From Talinum fruticosum (Eukaryota; Streptophyta; Magnoliopsida; Caryophyllales; Talinaceae), in contig JAITYX010000003.1 in assembly GCA_021018815.1 (NCBI GenBank), forward strand, positions 4,016,501-4,080,500: a stretch of 64,000 nt of DNA, written 5' to 3'. Position 1 is the stretch's first letter. The number at the start of each line of letters is the position of its first letter. A model generated the notes under the pieces. That model was not told where the DNA came from. It saw only the letters and a program-made list of their open reading frames with translations, and did no database searches. Of the stretch, positions 61,150 to 64,000 are shown piece after piece. Made by a program: the position numbers and the translations under genes.

Positions 61150-61484
61150 TGTTTAAACCGGTGTTTTCACACAAGTTTGGCCCTATAGTCTCACGGAAGA
61201 TTTGAAACGCTAACTTTTTATTTTGTTCGATTAAGAAAATAATATCCTGAGACTTTTGAAAATAATTTCGGATAAAATAATTAATAAAACCGCCAATCAA
61301 TTTGATTTAATCTTTAACTTAATAAAATTCAGAATTCTAAATAAGAGATCAATCTCAACATTTCAAAACCATCTTCAAAACCCTAAATCATTCTTTAAAA
61401 TTCGTAAAACACTAACCATTCCCGGGGAAGCTCGGTCCGCCCTCGCTGGCTGTGGTTCCTACAATCACTTATAACATCATCTAT
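61150..61484. other. Non-coding stretch
   Basis: No feature recognised between the gypsy LTR-like end and the integrase remnant. Confidence 0.5.
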
Positions 61485-61834
61485 TGACATGAACCGATTA
61501 GCAACCATGGTAGTCACTTCAAGAAGGAGGTAGCAGGTTTACTAGACAAGAACAAGATCAAGCATCATAAGTCTTTTACCTATCACCCTTAGACCAATGG
61601 AGCGATCGAGGCAACTAACAAAAACATCGGAAAGATAGTGGACAAAATGGTCGTCGGTTATAAGGATTGGCCTGATAAGTTGCCCTTTGCTTTATAGGGC
61701 TATCAAACCTCGATTAAAAACTCAAGGGAGCAACCCCTTACTCCCTATTGTATGGCATGGAATCGGTCCTTCCAATAGAAATTTCCATCCCTTCTTTGTG
61801 AATCATAGCAAAAAGTAAGATCCCCGAAGCAGTA
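61485..61834 (+). pseudogene. Tat-type gypsy integrase, 5' part
   Basis: Encodes remains of the integrase core: SHFKKEVAGLLDKNKIKHH, then (near 61580-61640) HP-TNGAIEATNKNIGKI and WPDKLPFAL-GYQTSI. Several stops are present. The reading continues at 62945 after a CACTA insertion. The Glu of the DDE triad falls in the ATNKN-side block. Confidence 0.75.
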
Positions 61835-62944
61835 CACTACTAGAAAATCGCCATATAGCGACGGAAAAACTCATTTAGAGACAGAATTTCACAATTAGCG
61901 ATGGAATTAGTGACGAAAAATTCCGCCGCTGATTTTCTCGACGCAAAAAATCAATGACGAATTCTGCGATTCCATCACCGATTAGCGACGGAATTTGATT
62001 CCGTAGCTAGCAAAATTAGTGAAGGAATTACCAATTCCGTCGCTATTTCATCGCCAATTTTTTAAAAAAATTTAACAATTTTGTCTGTTTTCGAGTGTTT
62101 AATACAAAAATATAGAACGAAATACAAATCCAAATAATCCGAGCAACGTAAACCATCATATTCAACTTCAATTCAAGCACAAAAATCATATACAAACACA
62201 AAAGTCATAAATAATCCAAGTTCAATTCACCAACATCCATGAAAACTAATTGAAAAAAAAAAAACAAGAGTATTACATTGTTTACAAACACAAGTGATGT
62301 TCTTCATCTTCCTTTTCCTTTTCTTCTTCCTCTTCCTCATCATCTTCACCTTCTACCTTATTTCCATTCCAACCATACCCATTAAAATAAGTTACATCAA
62401 ATCCTCTAAAATCTTAAATTTTATAGTAAACAAAGTAAACTATAAATACAACCAACAATGAGGGAGGATGGAGAAAGCATACCTATAAGAGGTTAAAGGT
62501 GGTTAATAGGTGGCGTGTATGGTCGTGGCGGTGGCGGCGGGGTGAACGACGGTGGTGGACGGTTGCAAAAGGAGGAAAGGTGTTCAGCTTCTTGCTCTCT
62601 CACACTCTTCTCTCTAATTCTCAATCTATCTATCCTTATGGTTTGCCTGGGGCTCGCTAATAAAAAATAAAAAATTAGATTTAGCGACGGAATCAGCGAC
62701 TGATCGATTCCGTTGCTAAATAAAAACAAACTTAAAAAATTTAAAAAACTTTATTTCAGAAATTCGTCGCTAATTTTTCCATTTCCGTCGTTAGGTCCAT
62801 CGGTAATGAGTAAAATAGCAACGGATTTGTTTTCCATCGCTAGCTAAGTTTTATCTCGACAAATGTTAGTTTTCGTCACTAGTTAGTGACACACTTGTAT
62901 TACGTCGCTAGTTTCCGTCGCTATATAACGTTTTTATAGTAGTG
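61835..62944. mobile_element. Short CACTA element (1110 bp) in the integrase gene
   Basis: Left end CACTACTAGAAAATCG and right end, read inward, CACTACTATAAAAACG, with subterminal ATATAGCGACGG-type repeats on both sides (61890-62050 and 62670-62930). It carries no transposase. Flanking triplets GTA and ACA do not match, so the duplication is either mutated or absent. Inserted in the integrase, whose reading resumes on the far side. Confidence 0.85.
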
Positions 62945-63240
62945 ACAATAGGCCAAAGTGGTTTATGAGGAGTTAGTCTTACTAGATGAAAAGCGCTTGC
63001 ATGCTCCACATAATGTCCAAATATACCTAGCGTGTATATCAAGGGAATTTTACAAAAAAGTCAAGCCTCGTCATTTACAGATTGGAAATTTGGTCCTTAA
63101 GGAAATCGGAGCACCAATTCGAACCCTAGAGGAAAATTTTGACTCAATTGACATGGCTCATTCATACTTTTTCAAATACCGTCGGGAGGAGCAATCAAAC
63201 TAAAGGATTTTAATGGAGAAGAAGTGTTTCAATACACTAA
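62945..63240 (+). pseudogene. Tat-type gypsy integrase, 3' part
   Basis: From 62950 the text reads AKVVYEELVLLDEKRLHA, then KKVKPRHLQIGNLVLKEIGA, the usual C-terminal end of Tat-type gypsy integrases, followed near 63220 by TNLDQLKN. An in-frame stop at 63201 and a frameshift break it. It is the continuation of 61485-61834. Confidence 0.75.
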
Positions 63241-64000
63241 CTTGGATCAATTGAAAAATTAATATGCTTAGCATAATGCTAGATGATTTCAACCTTTTGG
63301 CAAGCCCAACCCAATCAGGCCACGGCCCGGCCAACGTCAACCACCACTAAGTCAATGGTAGGTTCGTCGGGTGAATATACCCCTCCTACTCGATATTTTA
63401 TTTTTTGACGTTTAAGCATTATTTAGGCGGTCCATTTATAGACGATCCAATTATTAATTAATTCCTTTAAGTGAGCAATAAAATAAAATTGATGAAGCAT
63501 AAAAGTGAGCATAAAACATGCCTTTTACAATATTAATAATAAAGGGCAAGCCCATTACTTATGCAAATACAAAGCTAAAAAGGGAAATAACAAGAATAAT
63601 ACTTCAAAAATAAAATGTTCTAAAGAGGCAAAACAAAAACTTTCTTAAATTTTTATTCTTTCCTATATCTAAGCCCTAGTCCATCTTTACTTTTTTCCCT
63701 TTTGAGCTGCTAGACTCAGCTCGCATCTCCTTGGGTTCGCTTTTCGGTTCCTCAATCCCGTGAGCCCTGTCTTCTTCCTCCCTAGCTTCTTCCTCTCTCC
63801 GGCAAGCCCGTTAGTCAATCTGCGGGACCACCTCGCGAATCTGAAGGGGCGCAATTACAGCAACACCTCCCCTTAAATCGCACTCTAGAGCCCTCGGTGC
63901 TTTGCGTCTTTCAGGATCGGTTTCCCTTATCCATTCCAGCTAAAATCCAGAGATAGCGAGTAAATCGTTTATCTACAGGTTTTAGTAACCAATGCAGAGT
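63241..64000 (+). mobile_element. 3' region of the Tat-type element, incomplete
   Basis: Non-coding sequence after the integrase, AT-rich, then CT-rich at 63700-63800. It is probably the 3' internal region of the same element. No ORF or LTR end is visible before the window closes. Confidence 0.4.

Overview
The window looks like nuclear DNA of a flowering plant, most likely a eudicot. It has one intron-rich host gene set in dense, nested and decayed transposable elements. Nothing in it looks bacterial, organellar or viral: there are no operons, no rRNA or tRNA gene that I can see, and no CRISPR array. I cannot name the species.

From 1 to 25.6 kb are two related, decayed Ty1/copia retrotransposons on the plus strand (copies 1 and 2). 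By gene content they resemble the Sirevirus (SIRE/Maximus) lineage. Each has a gag with a zinc knuckle and coiled coil, a pol (protease, integrase, reverse transcriptase, RNase H) and an extra third ORF downstream of pol. A TATA box sits before that ORF in both copies. Copy 1 runs off the left edge and ends in two tandem LTRs (LTR-A and LTR-B). Copy 2 begins with LTR-C, which is inserted in the protease region of a minus-strand Ty3/gypsy element, and is cut off inside its third ORF. Gypsy LTR pieces flank it on both sides.

From 25.6 to 41.5 kb is a patchwork. It holds a LINE endonuclease fragment, a CACTA terminus, a long hairpin, two foldback elements of one family, a minus-strand Ty1/copia element of another lineage with its 5' LTR, a LINE 3' end with a poly(A) tail, and a non-autonomous CACTA element (36756-39772) that carries a solo LTR-D with a target-site duplication. 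A GC-rich hAT-like element follows.

From 42.2 to 49.6 kb, on the minus strand, is the only clear host gene. It is a five-exon DUF3741/DUF4378 protein of the TON1-recruiting-motif (TRM) type. Exon junctions and reading phase agree throughout except for two one-base deficits, each in or next to a short G run of exon 3.

From 50.5 to 53.3 kb are two adjacent Mutator-like elements with inverted repeats of about 220 bp and perfect 9-bp target-site duplications. The second carries a broken copy of part of a TPR protein gene, so it is a Pack-MULE.

From 53.3 to 64 kb is intergenic DNA, then remnants of Tat-type Ty3/gypsy elements: a minisatellite-bearing 3' region, a 3' LTR with a TATA box, another gypsy LTR-like stretch, and an integrase fragment split by a short CACTA element. 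Apart from the TRM gene, essentially every ORF is transposon-derived, frameshifted or a low-complexity artefact.
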